NCBI RefSeq assembly: GCF_000306235.2
Contig: NZ_AKWZ02000010.1
Span: 930,001 to 994,000, forward strand
Source of the DNA: Leptospira fainei serovar Hurstbridge str. BUT 6
Lineage (GTDB): Bacteria > Spirochaetota > Leptospiria > Leptospirales > Leptospiraceae
DNA: 64,000 nucleotides
Reading direction: 5' to 3'
Part shown: piece after piece, positions 8,637-20,089 of the stretch
How the letters are laid out: every line of letters begins with the position of its first letter
Numbering within the stretch: the first letter of the stretch is position 1
Program-made: the position numbers and the translations under genes
The notes under the pieces: generated by a model
Database searches by the model: none
What the model was told of the DNA's origin: nothing
The model's input: the letters and a program-made list of their open reading frames with translations, nothing else

Positions 8637-9527
8637 TTAATCCCTTTTTATAAATTCATCCTCGTATTCTAATTCAAATTTACTCGTTCGGTTAGACAGG
8701 TTTTTTTCTCCGACATAATACATTCCTGCCTCCTGCTTTTTTGCCTTTTCCCGAAACTTTTCGGAGCGAAGATCCAGGTAAGGATGCGTCATAAAATATT
8801 CTCCTATCGGAGATTCCTGTCGTTCTCTTCCTCCGGAAGATTCCTTTAACCTTTGAAACATGCGCCCCATAGCGAACGGGTCGTATCCCTCTCGAACTAG
8901 GATTTTGTATCCGTATTCGTCGGATTCGCCTTCCTGGTTTTTGCTGAAAGAAGGTCGCAATAAAACTCCGACAGTGATGTCGGCAAGTTCGCCCAACGTC
9001 GAGGAGCCGATTTTACGACTTAATAATTCGAATCGGACTCCGTCCATACAATGGGAAAGTTCCACGTGTCCGATTTCATGCCCCAATACGGCAACCAACT
9101 CCGATTCGGATTTTACCGAAGTCAAAAGTCCGGACGTTACGAATAGAATGCCGCCCGGCATTGCAAAAGCGTTAGCCTGAGAAGTTTCCATAATTAGAAT
9201 TCTATAATTAAATCCTTTTTTATTTCCATCCGTAAGCTTTGCGGTTAATCCTTGTAAGTAAGCTAAATCTTTCGTGTTTTCCGTACTTCCATAATTCGCA
9301 TATCTATCGGCAATAGCATCGCCCAGTTCCTTTTCGTCCAGGTTATCGATCGGAAGAACCTTGGTTAAAGCCCTGTCTAAAGTTTTGACCGGTTTTCCAA
9401 GTAACTGAAATGCGGGCGCTAAAGTTGCAGGTTTTTCCACGCCGACTTTGTTAAACGCAACAACGAATCCTAATGCTATGCCGAAAACGACCAATAAAAT
9501 AAACGCATAAAATCTCTTATTTAGCAT
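8637..9527 (-). CDS. M48 family zinc metalloprotease
   Basis: A 296-residue protease anchored by one N-terminal membrane segment (residues 7-26). The zinc site HEIGH is at 150-154 and the third ligand is in the GESDEYGYKILVREGYDP helix about 50 residues later, as in M48 peptidases of the BepA/LoiP type. These act in the periplasm or envelope on misfolded or outer-membrane proteins. The preceding FAMPGGILFVTSGLL is the usual substrate-side strand. Its start overlaps the end of the DUF2339 gene by 11 bases, so the two are very probably co-translated. Active-site residues are all present. Confidence 0.92.
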   Translation of the reverse strand: MLNKRFYAFILLVVFGIALGFVVAFNKVGVEKPATLAPAFQLLGKPVKTLDRALTKVLPIDNLDEKELGDAIADRYANYGSTENTKDLAYLQGLTAKLTDGNKKGFNYRILIMETSQANAFAMPGGILFVTSGLLTSVKSESELVAVLGHEIGHVELSHCMDGVRFELLSRKIGSSTLGELADITVGVLLRPSFSKNQEGESDEYGYKILVREGYDPFAMGRMFQRLKESSGGRERQESPIGEYFMTHPYLDLRSEKFREKAKKQEAGMYYVGEKNLSNRTSKFELEYEDEFIKRD

Positions 9528-12501
9528 TCGGTTCTTTTCCTTCCGTATTTCTGTATTTGCTATAAATCGTATTCATTAAGATTAAAATCCCGCCGACTCC
9601 GAGAAAGACAAGTGCTCTGGTGATCGTCGATGATTTGGAAAGATCCCAAAAAATTAATCTGAGTAAACAGATAACCATTGCAGATAACGAAACGTAACGG
9701 AAATGGTTCTCTTTGAGAAATAGCCCGATAAGAAAAACGATAAAGACCTCCGTCATCCATAGCAACGTTAAGAATGCGGTATCAAAACTCCAAAAAAGAA
9801 ATAAAGCTACGGTTAAGAATAACGGATAGAAGATAAGAATATTAATTTTCGTATGAATTTTTTCCGCAAAACGGTTAATCGCTCCCGGAAATCCATCCCG
9901 TTCTTCCCGTTGAAACGACGGGTGAGTATAGATCATAATAAGATAGGCCGTCTGAAAAAATAAAGATATCAAACCGCCGACCCATTCTTGATCAGTCCAA
10001 AAAGATGATGGAGTCGTATTGGAACTTGATAGAAAAGCCGTGTGAATGCATGAAATCCAGAACAGAATCAAAGAATAAAAGTGGAATCTTGTAATCGTTG
10101 AAACCCGTCGACTTAACTGTTCCGTAAGGAATGCCAGCAGGATCCAAGCGACAGGCAACCAATTGCTCGGAATCTCTAATGCCGAAGCGATGGCGCCCGT
10201 TATCAGTGAAAGTTCCCAAAATAGGGGGAAGATTTTTTGACTAATTCCGACATCCTTTCCCACTCCAAGTACGGACGTGTTCGCCCAATAAAGAAATACG
10301 CCGATTGCAAAGATTTGAATTAAAAGTCTAACTTTGAATATTCCGATATAAATTTCGGATTGAAGCTGAACTAAAATATGTGCGCCGATAAAAAGGGCGA
10401 TAAAAGTTAACGCAAATCCGCCCCATACCATTCCGGAATTAACAAGACTCTTACGCCAATCGGAAATCCAAACCGAGGACTTTGCCGAAACGAATACGTA
10501 AAATTCCAAATAAAAAATGGAGAAGATTAACCAAAGGATTCCCGGTAATATAGGCGATACCGGCCCGGCGATTAGGAAAATTTGCACGATAATATGTAAA
10601 GATAGTATGGTTGCTCCGGGCTGGGACAGGTATGTTGGAGCTTCGTCGTTTCTATTAATTTTCGATAGGGGAATGGCAATTAAACAAAATGCAATCAACG
10701 GTAAATCTTGAACCAGCTGCTCCCAAGGACCCGAATTTCTTGCCGCATAGATAACGAGAGAATGAATAGCGATAGTAAACGGAAACAAACCGATGCCTAA
10801 CCCATTCCAGTTCGTTCTTTGTCGCAGGATCAATAGAAGAACGCCGAATACGGGTAGAAAATACTCCGCGCCCTTTATGTCGGCGCATTGATAGCATAAA
10901 CCTGCAGCAAGAAATCCGGAAAGGATCCCCGAAGGTGATACTTTCATCACTTCCGAGAAACCGTAAATATCATCCCAGGAATCGGATTGTCGAGAATATC
11001 GAATTGAATCGATGGCCTGTATCACAAAGGTAAGAAAAATTACGCTAAGCGTAGCGGCAATATTCCTCCAGGAGCTAAGATCCTGCATCTGTTCGGCCAA
11101 AGACCATAAAATGATAATGTACGATAAAAAGGAAAAATGAAGAAGTGCTCCGCCAATCCATCGTAAAAGTTCTTCCTTCTCCTCCGATGCGGCTATAAAA
11201 AATAGTAGAAAAAGTACGCTTACAATCAAAGTAATCGATAAATACCCTAGCTCCCAGCGACCAAGAAATACAACACCTAGAAATGCGATTCCTAAGGAAA
11301 CCAATGTATCGGTAAGATAGAGCCAGCGAATTCCGATTTTTCGCGCCCTGCGAGCATGCAAGAAAATTAATATTGATATAAAAATCAGGACCGGCGCATT
11401 CCATCTCGATCCCGTGGCGTACAGGGCAAATCCTAAACCCACGCTTAACCAGGAAACAAAATGAGTGATAAAAGGAAGTATTTCCAGTTTTTCCGTAGCA
11501 TATGCTTTTCGATAATGAACCAATAGAGACAGTAATCCGACCGATCCGGTCCCGATAATTCCGAAAATCCGAGCCATGGGTTCATATCCCCCATCGGATG
11601 AAATGATATGGTTTTTAAAGAGAAAATTAACGACTAGGAAAGAGAGAACTGTCTGTAGAAGATGATATTCCCATTTTGCTTTATAGGATAAGGCCGCGCT
11701 AAAAACCGCGACACCCGCTCCGACGCAAAACACCAAGTTTGTGGAAGGCAAGATAGCGAGGGCGAGTAGGCTCAGAACAATATGTAAACTTGCAAATCTT
11801 TGCAAGGAAGCAAACCAAGCTAACGATAAATTTATCGAAATTCCACCGAGTACAATAACGAGCGCTAGAATCTCATTTTCTATCCATTTCATTCCGGGCA
11901 GAGAAGCGGCGCCGACGCAAGCAAAAAGAACCACCGCACCCGAAGCGCTTTTAAGCCAGTATGAGATTTGTTTCCAAAATTCTTTCGTTAAAAGATAGAG
12001 TGAAGCTGCGTATAACGCTACCGCTATCCCTAAAACCATTGAAAATCTAAGAAGCGGCGAAACTTTTAACGCGGCGTAGATCGCTAAAAATCCGATACCC
12101 ATGACTAAAATGATCGTCCCAAGTATCCCCGTCCAATTCTGAGCTACTATCTTCTCGACTTTTTCCCAAGTCTGAGATCTCACGGGATTTCTTTTAGGAG
12201 ATGGAAGTGATTCTAAAGGTGACGATACTGGAATCGATGAAACTGCCTTTTTCTTAGATTCGGAACCTCCTCTCTCTTTTGCCGGCAATACGATCGATTC
12301 TTTTGCTAAAATCGGTTTTTCATCAGGAATTCGATCTTTCTCCCGTAACGGAGATTTTGAAGGTAATTCAAGCTCTTTTATTCTATCTTCGAGTTGGCGG
12401 ACTTTTTCTTTTAACTCCGTTACTCTCGAGCCTAATATAAAGGGGTAAATTAAGAAAAAAATGAGAACTATAAACGTAATGAAACCGAGGAATTCTAACA
12501 T
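9517..12501 (-). CDS. DUF2339 family polytopic membrane protein
   Basis: A 994-residue membrane protein. It begins with one membrane helix (about 1-22), a short coiled coil (VTELKEKVRQLEDRIKELE), and a Ser/Pro/Lys-rich linker to about residue 115, then more than 20 consecutive hydrophobic helices to the end. Layout and length match DUF2339, a family of very large bacterial membrane proteins with no established function. The GTILVMGIGFLAIYAALK segment opening the membrane part is typical. It is transcribed before, and overlaps, the M48 protease gene, suggesting an envelope role for the pair. It is divergent from the multi-PAS kinase across a 299-base gap in which I see no gene. Confidence 0.85.
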   Translation of the reverse strand: MLEFLGFITFIVLIFFLIYPFILGSRVTELKEKVRQLEDRIKELELPSKSPLREKDRIPDEKPILAKESIVLPAKERGGSESKKKAVSSIPVSSPLESLPSPKRNPVRSQTWEKVEKIVAQNWTGILGTIILVMGIGFLAIYAALKVSPLLRFSMVLGIAVALYAASLYLLTKEFWKQISYWLKSASGAVVLFACVGAASLPGMKWIENEILALVIVLGGISINLSLAWFASLQRFASLHIVLSLLALAILPSTNLVFCVGAGVAVFSAALSYKAKWEYHLLQTVLSFLVVNFLFKNHIISSDGGYEPMARIFGIIGTGSVGLLSLLVHYRKAYATEKLEILPFITHFVSWLSVGLGFALYATGSRWNAPVLIFISILIFLHARRARKIGIRWLYLTDTLVSLGIAFLGVVFLGRWELGYLSITLIVSVLFLLFFIAASEEKEELLRWIGGALLHFSFLSYIIILWSLAEQMQDLSSWRNIAATLSVIFLTFVIQAIDSIRYSRQSDSWDDIYGFSEVMKVSPSGILSGFLAAGLCYQCADIKGAEYFLPVFGVLLLILRQRTNWNGLGIGLFPFTIAIHSLVIYAARNSGPWEQLVQDLPLIAFCLIAIPLSKINRNDEAPTYLSQPGATILSLHIIVQIFLIAGPVSPILPGILWLIFSIFYLEFYVFVSAKSSVWISDWRKSLVNSGMVWGGFALTFIALFIGAHILVQLQSEIYIGIFKVRLLIQIFAIGVFLYWANTSVLGVGKDVGISQKIFPLFWELSLITGAIASALEIPSNWLPVAWILLAFLTEQLSRRVSTITRFHFYSLILFWISCIHTAFLSSSNTTPSSFWTDQEWVGGLISLFFQTAYLIMIYTHPSFQREERDGFPGAINRFAEKIHTKINILIFYPLFLTVALFLFWSFDTAFLTLLWMTEVFIVFLIGLFLKENHFRYVSLSAMVICLLRLIFWDLSKSSTITRALVFLGVGGILILMNTIYSKYRNTEGKEPNAK

Positions 12502-12800
12502 TGAGTTATCGAGTAAAGACTATCGCTTCGAAGTTGTAAATTTATTTTTTCATTAAAATATCCGGCGAAAATGGAACCCGGAAATGTAGTAAGTCGTCAA
12601 AGAACTCTCACAAAATAGGCAGATTTTAGCGACTTTCCGTTAAAGGGTGAAATCTACGTTAGATAAGCTCTGTTATGAATACGGATTATTTGATATCAAT
12701 TTTCAGAAAAGACTTTTAGAGTTCCGAAAAAATGGTTTCGGTTCCGGCTATGGATTGTTATTTTTTAGCCTTCTAATATATTCGTATCGGAATCAGTGAA

Positions 12801-15800
12801 TTGGATCCTCGCTTCTTAGAATCAGAGCTTCTTTTGCAAATTTTCGAATCTTGTCGAGATGGCATCGCTATAGCCGATGTGGACGGAGTTATTTTCGATG
12901 CCAATGACTCTTTTTTAAAGCTTATAGGCTATACCCGAACGAAATTAAAATCCCAAAATATCTGGCAATTGACCGCCGATCGGTGGAAATATATCGAAGC
13001 CGACTTGATCAAAGAACAACTTATTCCAAACGGTTACACTGACGAATATGAAAAAGAAATCATTCGTAAAGACGGAACGTTAGTTTCCGTGTCGGTAAAA
13101 ATGTATTACTTAACCGAATCCAAAGGGCAAAGGAAATTAATTTGGGGAACTTTTAGAGATATAACCCAAAACAAAACGAGAGACCGATTAAATTCGCAAA
13201 ACTATCAAAAAACCAAAGAAAGCTGGGAAGCGCTTAAGCGAATTTTTGATCTAAATCCTCTTCCGATGAGCATATCGGAAATAATTTCCGGAAAGCTAAT
13301 AGATGTCAACACACGGTTCGAAGAAGAAGTCGGTTATACTTTCGAAGAGCTAATAGGTAAATCAACCGTCGAATTGCGGATCTGGCAAGATGCGGATACC
13401 CGCACGCGAACGATGGAAATGATCCGAGAGAAAGGTTGGGTAAATAACCTAGAACTTCTATTTAGAAGAAAATCAGGAGAGGAGTTTTGGGGACTTTTCT
13501 CGGCGCAAATCGTGGAATACAAAGGGTCGGCGGTTCTTCTCACAATCACCGCTCCAATCTCCGATCGTATCAAAGAAGAAAGAGAGAAGAGAAAACTATT
13601 AGAAGATATTCAGGAAAAGCAGGAAATCCTTGATCAAATCATTCGGCTTAACCCGTCGGCGATCACTCTCTCGAAAGCGGACGGAACCTATCTCGAAGCG
13701 AACGATCTTTTTCTGGAGTATGTTGGAAAAACCAAAGAAGAAGTCTTAGGTAAAACCCCGATCGAATTAGGCGTATATTACGATTTGACGGATCGAGCGC
13801 GTGTGCTCGAAGGTTTACGAACCACCGGAATGGTAAGAAATCTGGAAATCAATATGAAAACGGTCGAAGGAAAAATTCGATCCATTTTATTTTCAGCTAG
13901 AATGTTCGAATCGAAAGGAGAAAAGAAAATCCTAGCGATCGGTCATGATATCTCCGATATCAAAGAATCTCGGGAAAGGCTAGAATCGTTAGCGAAAGAG
14001 TTGGAAAAAAGCCGGGAGCTATTTCAAAAATTATTTCAGCTAATTCCTTCTGCAGTTGTGCTTACCGACTGGGAGACTCGGCGTATCGTGGACGTAAATG
14101 AACGATATTTGGAATTAATTCAATTTTCTCGTGATGCGGTAATCGGCAAGACAACTCCCGACTTACATATATGGGATTTAGACCCGGAATTTAGATCCTA
14201 TGTTTATGAATCTCTAGAGACGAAAAACGAAGTCGCAAGTAAGGAGACCGTATTCAAAGCCTCTGATGGTACGGCGATACCGGTTTTATATTCGGGTCGT
14301 ATGGTAACTCTCAACGGACGTCCTCACGTTATCTCAGTAAGCACGAATATCTCGGAAAGAAAAAAAGCCGAAGAAGAAGCGAAAAGATTAAACGAAGAGA
14401 TTCTTTATAATAAGGATCTATTCGAACGTATGTTCCAGTTAAATCCCGCTGCAGTCTCCTTGTCCGATTTAGAAACGGGTGTTTACCGACAGGTAAATCA
14501 ATCTTATTGCGATTTAATAGGATATCGGCGGGAACAGATTATCGGAAAGTCTTCCCTCGAACTTGGAATTTGGCAAAAGAATATCGATCGTAAAACGTTA
14601 TTAGCCGAACTGAAAGAGAAGGGATGGACCGGGAGTATCGAGGCGACTATACTTCATTCCGACGGTACTCAACGACAGGTATTATCGGGTAACCGAATTT
14701 TCAGAATGAACGATCGACAAATGCTGCTCGCCCTTTTGATCGATATTACCGAAAAGAAAAAAATCGAGGCAGAGAGAGACGAATATTTTGCCCAATTAGA
14801 GGAGAGTAAGGAACTATTCGAACGGGTATTCGAAATGAATCCCGATACTATTACGATTTCTGAATTAACAACGGGAACGTATATCAGCGTAAACGAAAGG
14901 TTTACGGAGATGCTTCAGTATCCGAAAGAGGACGCCATAGGCAGCACATCCGTTGGGTTAGGAATCTGGACGAATGAAGTTCGTAGTAAGATCGTTGAAA
15001 CGTTAAGCGAAAAAGGAGTCATGCGAGACTTCGACGTTCAACTGACGCGTAAAGACGGATCGAAAGTCGACACCAGCTTCTCAGCGCGGGTCGTCAATTT
15101 GGGAAAATCTCCTTCGTTGATTGCGATCACTCGAGATATTACCCTATCAAAGGCTGCCGCAAAGGAAAAGGAAGAACAGGCTCAAAGGCTCTCGATGCAG
15201 GCAAAAGCGTTTTTGGAAATGACAAGGGACCCCGAATTTGTTTCCGGGAGTTTAGAGGCGGCTGCAAAAAAAATCTCCAAAATGGCTTCCGAGACGCTTG
15301 ATTGTGACCGAGCTTCGATCTGGATTTTTGATAAGGGAAGCGACGAGATTTGGACATTGATCGCCGGTTGGGATAGAGCGAAGGACAGCTTCCTTGAAAG
15401 TATTTCCATCCAACTATCGGATTATCCTGATTATTTCGAAGCCATAAAGGCCGGACGGTTCCTGGACGTAAAAGACGTAATCAACGATTCTCGTACAAAA
15501 GAATTCGCCTCTATTTATTGCGCTCCTTTAAATATTACCTCTCTCCTTGACGCACCCGTATTCTTAAGAGGCCGGATTAAGGGAGTCGTTTGTCTGGAAC
15601 ATCGGGGAAATTTGCGGGAATGGAAAGGATACGAATCTCAATTCGCGGTAACAGTAACCGAACAAGTCACCCAACTCTTGTTGAACGCGGAAAGGAAGGA
15701 AGCGAAAGAAGAATTGGAAAAGGCCGTCACTATCCGTACTTCCGAGCTCGCTTCCGCATTGGATAACCTTCGTAAAACACAGGACCAACTCATTCTATCC

Positions 15801-16754
15801 GAGAAAATGGCCGCGCTAGGGCAACTAGTTGCGGGAATCGCTCACGAGATAAACAATCCTTTAGGTGCAATATCCGCCTTAAGCGGCGAACTAAAAGCCT
15901 ATTTGAATTCTTCGGCGGATAGACTCGAGAAATTGGGAACGATGCTCTCTTCTGCCGATCCATTTCTTATTCATAATCTTTCAAATTTTATCCGATGCGG
16001 TTTAGAAAGCAAAGAATCACAACTCACCCGTGAGGAGCGAAGAATCGTATTAAAAGATATTAAAAATAAGCTCGCGGAAATCGGCTTCGAAAACGCCTAC
16101 GATCTAGCGGATAGAATAATGGATACAGGACTCCAAGTCGCTTTAAAGGAATTTCCGGATCTATTCGGCGACTCATCCAATTTCCCGCTTCTCGATTTTG
16201 CGATCGAGGAAATTCAAACGTTTAAGAATGTAAATTCGATACGATTAGCCGTGGATCGAACTTCGAAGATAGTTTATGCTTTAAAAAATTACGCCCACAT
16301 CGATTTCGGCGGTAGAAAAGTAGAGACGGATCTAGTAGAAAATATCGAAACGGTATTGACCATTTATCATAATCAAATGAAGAGCGGAGTGGAGATTGAA
16401 TTGGATTTTCCGATTCGACCGAAAGTACCGGCTTTTCCGGACGATTTATTACAAGTTTGGACCAACCTTATTTACAATTCTCTACAAGCAATGAAGTTCA
16501 AAGGAAAGATTAAGATTTCCATTCGCGAATCCAACAACGACGTGACGGTTTCCATATGGGACAACGGTCCGGGAATTCCTGCCGAAGTAAAAGCAAAGAT
16601 CTTCGATCCTTTCTTCACGACGAAAGGTCCCGGAGAAGGGAGCGGACTCGGGCTTGATATTTCTAGAAGAATCATACTTAAACATAGCGGTCGAATAGAA
16701 CTCGACTCGAAACCCGGAGGCACAACATTTAAAGTCATCCTTCCTAGAAGTTAA
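12801..16754 (+). CDS. six-PAS, GAF sensor histidine kinase
   Basis: A 1317-residue soluble kinase without membrane segments. Six consecutive PAS domains (roughly 8-125, 145-265, 275-395, 405-525, 530-650, 660-785) each show a [16 protein letters not shown] core; the later ones resemble each other closely. A GAF domain (about 800-965) follows, then a coiled coil and the dimerisation domain with phospho-acceptor His1015 in [12 protein letters not shown]. The ATPase domain has the N box at Asn1226, [27 protein letters not shown] and a final [10 protein letters not shown]. The stretch between the H box and N box is about 95 residues longer than usual, with an all-helical insert. No response regulator is adjacent. 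The start is TTG; no strong ribosome-binding site decides it. Confidence 0.92.
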   Translation: MDPRFLESELLLQIFESCRDGIAIADVDGVIFDANDSFLKLIGYTRTKLKSQNIWQLTADRWKYIEADLIKEQLIPNGYTDEYEKEIIRKDGTLVSVSVKMYYLTESKGQRKLIWGTFRDITQNKTRDRLNSQNYQKTKESWEALKRIFDLNPLPMSISEIISGKLIDVNTRFEEEVGYTFEELIGKSTVELRIWQDADTRTRTMEMIREKGWVNNLELLFRRKSGEEFWGLFSAQIVEYKGSAVLLTITAPISDRIKEEREKRKLLEDIQEKQEILDQIIRLNPSAITLSKADGTYLEANDLFLEYVGKTKEEVLGKTPIELGVYYDLTDRARVLEGLRTTGMVRNLEINMKTVEGKIRSILFSARMFESKGEKKILAIGHDISDIKESRERLESLAKELEKSRELFQKLFQLIPSAVVLTDWETRRIVDVNERYLELIQFSRDAVIGKTTPDLHIWDLDPEFRSYVYESLETKNEVASKETVFKASDGTAIPVLYSGRMVTLNGRPHVISVSTNISERKKAEEEAKRLNEEILYNKDLFERMFQLNPAAVSLSDLETGVYRQVNQSYCDLIGYRREQIIGKSSLELGIWQKNIDRKTLLAELKEKGWTGSIEATILHSDGTQRQVLSGNRIFRMNDRQMLLALLIDITEKKKIEAERDEYFAQLEESKELFERVFEMNPDTITISELTTGTYISVNERFTEMLQYPKEDAIGSTSVGLGIWTNEVRSKIVETLSEKGVMRDFDVQLTRKDGSKVDTSFSARVVNLGKSPSLIAITRDITLSKAAAKEKEEQAQRLSMQAKAFLEMTRDPEFVSGSLEAAAKKISKMASETLDCDRASIWIFDKGSDEIWTLIAGWDRAKDSFLESISIQLSDYPDYFEAIKAGRFLDVKDVINDSRTKEFASIYCAPLNITSLLDAPVFLRGRIKGVVCLEHRGNLREWKGYESQFAVTVTEQVTQLLLNAERKEAKEELEKAVTIRTSELASALDNLRKTQDQLILSEKMAALGQLVAGIAHEINNPLGAISALSGELKAYLNSSADRLEKLGTMLSSADPFLIHNLSNFIRCGLESKESQLTREERRIVLKDIKNKLAEIGFENAYDLADRIMDTGLQVALKEFPDLFGDSSNFPLLDFAIEEIQTFKNVNSIRLAVDRTSKIVYALKNYAHIDFGGRKVETDLVENIETVLTIYHNQMKSGVEIELDFPIRPKVPAFPDDLLQVWTNLIYNSLQAMKFKGKIKISIRESNNDVTVSIWDNGPGIPAEVKAKIFDPFFTTKGPGEGSGLGLDISRRIILKHSGRIELDSKPGGTTFKVILPRS

Positions 16755-16804
16755 AAATTAGTTTTTAGTTTGATCCTGTTTGCGGATCGGATGAAATTCA
16801 ATTT

Positions 16805-18157
16805 ATGGAAAAAACGTCGCCGAATTACGTTATCATAACCCTCGTTTTATCGCTAGTATCGTTTACTTTTCTGATCGGAAAAAGTAAAGTTGCCGGAGAA
16901 AACAAAGCTTCCGCAATCTTATCCGGCCCGATGGTCGGATATTCTACGCATAAGGAAGTGAAACTTTGGGTACAAACAAAAATTCCCGCAAAAGTCTATG
17001 CCGAATATTTTCCGGTCGGAGAATCGAATCATAAGAAAAAGACCCTAGAAACGATCACTAAACATGATCAGGGAAACGTTGCGCATTTACTTGCGGACGA
17101 ACTTGAGCCGGGAAAAAAATATTCTTATTTGATATATGTTGACGGCAATCCGATTGAACCGATAAATAAGCAGGAATTTCGAACTCAACCCATTTGGATC
17201 GGCAAACAATCCGGTCCTCCCAATTTTCGCTTTGCTCTAGGAAGCTGCTCTTTTGTAAACGATGCGATGTACGATACGCAGCCGAAGCCTTACGGCGGAG
17301 ATTACCAAATTTTTCATTCCATTCTCTCGAAAGATCCCGAGTTTATGCTTTGGATGGGAGATAACATATATTTAAGAGAACCCGACTGGGACTCCCGAAC
17401 CGGTTTTATTTATCGATATACTCAACAAAGGTCCTTATCGGAACTTCAACCGCTGCTAGCTAGAGTTCATAATTACGCGATATTGGATGATCATGATTGG
17501 GGGCCGAATGACGGAGATGCTTCTTTTTGGCTGCGAGACACCGCCGAGGAAATGTTTAAACTTTTCTGGGTAAACTCGAATTACGCTAAGCGCGGTTTAT
17601 ACGGATCTTTTACCTGGGGGGACGCGCAATTCTTTCTGCTGGATGACCGAAGCTTTAGAACCGCCAACGACAATAAACTCGGGAAACGGTCTTATTTAGG
17701 AGATCGGCAATTGAATTGGCTTATAAACGCATTAATATTCTCTAAATATACTTTCAAATTTGTCGTGGTCGGAGGACAAGTTCTCAACCCATTGCAAGTA
17801 TTCGAAAATTATTCGACTTACTCCGAAGAGAGAGCTCAATTATTGAGCGCGATCAAAAAACAGAAACTCAAGAACGTTATATTCCTAACCGGTGATCGAC
17901 ATTTTACCGAATTGTCGTTATTGGAAGAAAACGGAGAAGAACCGGTCTACGATTTAACCGTTTCTCCTTTAACTTCATCGACTTATCCCCCGGTTACGGA
18001 AAAAAATCCGTTACGAGTACAAAATACATTAGTGGATGACAAACGAAACTTTGGAACAATCGAAGTAACCGGTCCTCTAAAAAATCGCAAACTTATAATT
18101 CATATCTACGATTTTGACGGTAAAGAACTTTGGACTCGAGAAATCAACGCGAGATGA
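16805..18157 (+). CDS. PhoD-like alkaline phosphatase/phosphodiesterase
   Basis: A 450-residue exported or membrane-anchored metallophosphatase. A hydrophobic segment (about 9-24) precedes an N-terminal beta-sandwich of the PhoD type ([16 protein letters not shown]). The metal-binding motifs follow in order: [37 protein letters not shown], and [10 protein letters not shown] near the C-terminus. The family hydrolyses phosphomono- or diesters with Ca/Fe or related metals in the periplasm. The stop overlaps the start of the next gene (ATGA), so the two form an operon, with the kinase gene ending 50 bases upstream. Confidence 0.88.
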   Translation: MEKTSPNYVIITLVLSLVSFTFLIGKSKVAGENKASAILSGPMVGYSTHKEVKLWVQTKIPAKVYAEYFPVGESNHKKKTLETITKHDQGNVAHLLADELEPGKKYSYLIYVDGNPIEPINKQEFRTQPIWIGKQSGPPNFRFALGSCSFVNDAMYDTQPKPYGGDYQIFHSILSKDPEFMLWMGDNIYLREPDWDSRTGFIYRYTQQRSLSELQPLLARVHNYAILDDHDWGPNDGDASFWLRDTAEEMFKLFWVNSNYAKRGLYGSFTWGDAQFFLLDDRSFRTANDNKLGKRSYLGDRQLNWLINALIFSKYTFKFVVVGGQVLNPLQVFENYSTYSEERAQLLSAIKKQKLKNVIFLTGDRHFTELSLLEENGEEPVYDLTVSPLTSSTYPPVTEKNPLRVQNTLVDDKRNFGTIEVTGPLKNRKLIIHIYDFDGKELWTREINAR

Positions 18158-18975
18158 AATTGAATTCGATCCTAGGTATTTTCATCTTTATCCTATTTCT
18201 TTTACTATTTGGTTTAGGATCCCTGCTCTATTATAACCAAGGCAAACTCATCTTCTTTCCCGAGTCTCTTCCGGAAGATTTTAAATACTCGTTTCAATAC
18301 CCGTACGAGGAAATTGCGATCGAGCTTCCGGACGGAGAGAAAATCTATGCTCTCCATTTTCAAGCGTCTCCCGGTCCAAAAGGCACGATATTATACTTTC
18401 ATGGAAATGCGGGCAGTTTACGAACTTGGGGAGGAATTAGCGAAGATATTCTCCCGAACGGTTGGAATCTGTTAATTACCGATTATCGTGGTTACGGAAA
18501 AAGTAAGGCTAGGCTAACCGAATTGGGAATGTATGAAGATGCGGAACGCTGGTATTCCTATATTCAAAATCGGATGGGAATTCCTGAAAGCCGAATTATA
18601 ATTTATGGCCGTTCGATCGGAACCGCGGTAGCGGTCGATCTTGCAACTAAGAAGTTTCCGCATTCCACAATATTAGAAACACCTTATACAACTTTAGCGG
18701 ATTTAGCGGCAATCTATTATCCAATCCTGCCTTCCTGGCTACTTTCCTTCAAACTCGATTCACGTTCGAAAATTTTGCGTATATCGTCGCCGATCTATAT
18801 ATTCCACGGTACCGAAGACGAGATCATTCCCTTTGCCCAGGGGAATGATCTCTATAGAACCGCTATGGAAGGCGGAAAAAAAATAAAATTGATTCGAATA
18901 GAAGGAGGAAGTCACAACGACCTCCCCTTTTTTTCGGAGTACAAACGCGAGTTAAAACGAATTCTCGCTCTTTAA
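18154..18975 (+). CDS. alpha/beta hydrolase, membrane-anchored
   Basis: A 273-residue hydrolase of the BEM46/YfhR type. One N-terminal membrane helix (about 5-25) is followed by LIFFPESLP, the usual anchor-proximal motif. The fold motifs are LYFHGNAGS (oxyanion region), DYRGYGKS, the nucleophile Ser in GRSIGT, Asp in HGTEDEIIP and His in GGSHNDLP. Substrate unknown. I start at the ATG at 18154, which overlaps the previous stop as ATGA; an in-frame TTG further upstream would start inside the phosphatase gene. It ends back to back with mtnP, whose stop lies on the other strand in the next base. Confidence 0.88.
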   Translation: MKLNSILGIFIFILFLLLFGLGSLLYYNQGKLIFFPESLPEDFKYSFQYPYEEIAIELPDGEKIYALHFQASPGPKGTILYFHGNAGSLRTWGGISEDILPNGWNLLITDYRGYGKSKARLTELGMYEDAERWYSYIQNRMGIPESRIIIYGRSIGTAVAVDLATKKFPHSTILETPYTTLADLAAIYYPILPSWLLSFKLDSRSKILRISSPIYIFHGTEDEIIPFAQGNDLYRTAMEGGKKIKLIRIEGGSHNDLPFFSEYKRELKRILAL

Positions 18976-19839
18976 TCAAAAATAGTCCGGAAAGAGAACT
19001 TTCAGCTTAGCAACCGTTTCGGGATTGCGTTTTTCCGGAGCGGTAATGATGGAATATTTAGTACTATTCTTTAAGGTTAAATCATCCCCGTTTCCAAGGT
19101 CGGCAATTAAAGCGGAGAGTAATTTTTTAGCGCTTTCAGCGTTTTTACCTAAATTAGCAATTACTAATTCCGCGGTTACGGCTTCCTCGTTCTCTCTCCA
19201 ACAGTCGTAATCGGTAGACATGCAGATCATTTGATACGCGATTTCTGCTTCCCGAGCTAATTTCGCCTCTGGTAAAACGCTCATGTTGATGATATCCGCG
19301 CCCCAAGATCGATAAAGGTGCGATTCCGCTCTTGTGGAAAATAGAGGACCTTCCATACAAACCAAAGTCTTGCTTTCGTGAATTTGAAGGCCGATTTTAA
19401 CGGCCGCCTTCTTAATTCGAGCGCTTAAATTCGCCGAAAAAGGATCCGCAAAAGGAGCGTGTGCGACGACTCCCTTTCCGAAAAAAGTAGATTCTCTCCC
19501 TCTGGTTCGATCGATAATTTGAGCCGGTAGGACGAAGTCCAAGGGCTTTATTTCCTCGCGTAGACTTCCAACCGAACTGAAGGCAACGATCTCTTCGACG
19601 CCTAAGATTTTTAAAGCGGCAATATTCGCTTTCACTGGAACTTCATGGGGCATCAGAAAATGTCCGACACCATGCCGAGGTAAAAAGGCGATTAACTTAC
19701 CCTGTATCTTACCGATTTTAATTGCGTCGGAAGGTTTTCCCCAAGGAGTTTCAGGAAATACCTCTTCCACTAACTCCATTCCGTCCAAGCTATATAAACC
19801 CGTTCCTCCGATGATTGCTGCCTTCACCTTGGTCGACAT
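18976..19839 (-). CDS. mtnP: S-methyl-5'-thioadenosine phosphorylase
   Basis: A 287-residue enzyme cleaving methylthioadenosine to adenine and methylthioribose-1-phosphate in methionine salvage and polyamine metabolism. Motifs: AIIGGTGLYSLDG at the start, FLPRHGVGH, phosphate-site RHG, PHEVPVKANIAALK, DRTRGRESTFF, VCMEGPLFSTRAES and NMSVLPEAKLAREAEI with ..STDYDCWRE, which is typical of MTAP rather than purine nucleoside phosphorylase PNP. I moved the start from 19887 to 19839, where AAGGAG precedes ATG by six bases and the protein begins just before the conserved strand. It is monocistronic as far as can be seen. Confidence 0.94.
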   Translation of the reverse strand: MSTKVKAAIIGGTGLYSLDGMELVEEVFPETPWGKPSDAIKIGKIQGKLIAFLPRHGVGHFLMPHEVPVKANIAALKILGVEEIVAFSSVGSLREEIKPLDFVLPAQIIDRTRGRESTFFGKGVVAHAPFADPFSANLSARIKKAAVKIGLQIHESKTLVCMEGPLFSTRAESHLYRSWGADIINMSVLPEAKLAREAEIAYQMICMSTDYDCWRENEEAVTAELVIANLGKNAESAKKLLSALIADLGNGDDLTLKNSTKYSIITAPEKRNPETVAKLKVLFPDYF

Positions 19840-20089
19840 TCGTTTCTCCTTAACCCGCCCCATGCGGAAATGATTACTTCCAAACATTCGTTACCGGGGC
19901 GGAATGTAAATCTCGACTTGAATTTACGAAGAAGAATGTAGACTTAAAATTTCCGGTTTCGTCGAATGCCCGGATTCTTCCTAAAGTGATTGGATCAATG
20001 GACCAATTCCGAAGCTAAAGAATTGAAATTAGGTCCACTTATCCGAATATGATTTCAAACTTAAAGCTAATACTGTACTAAATAATGAT

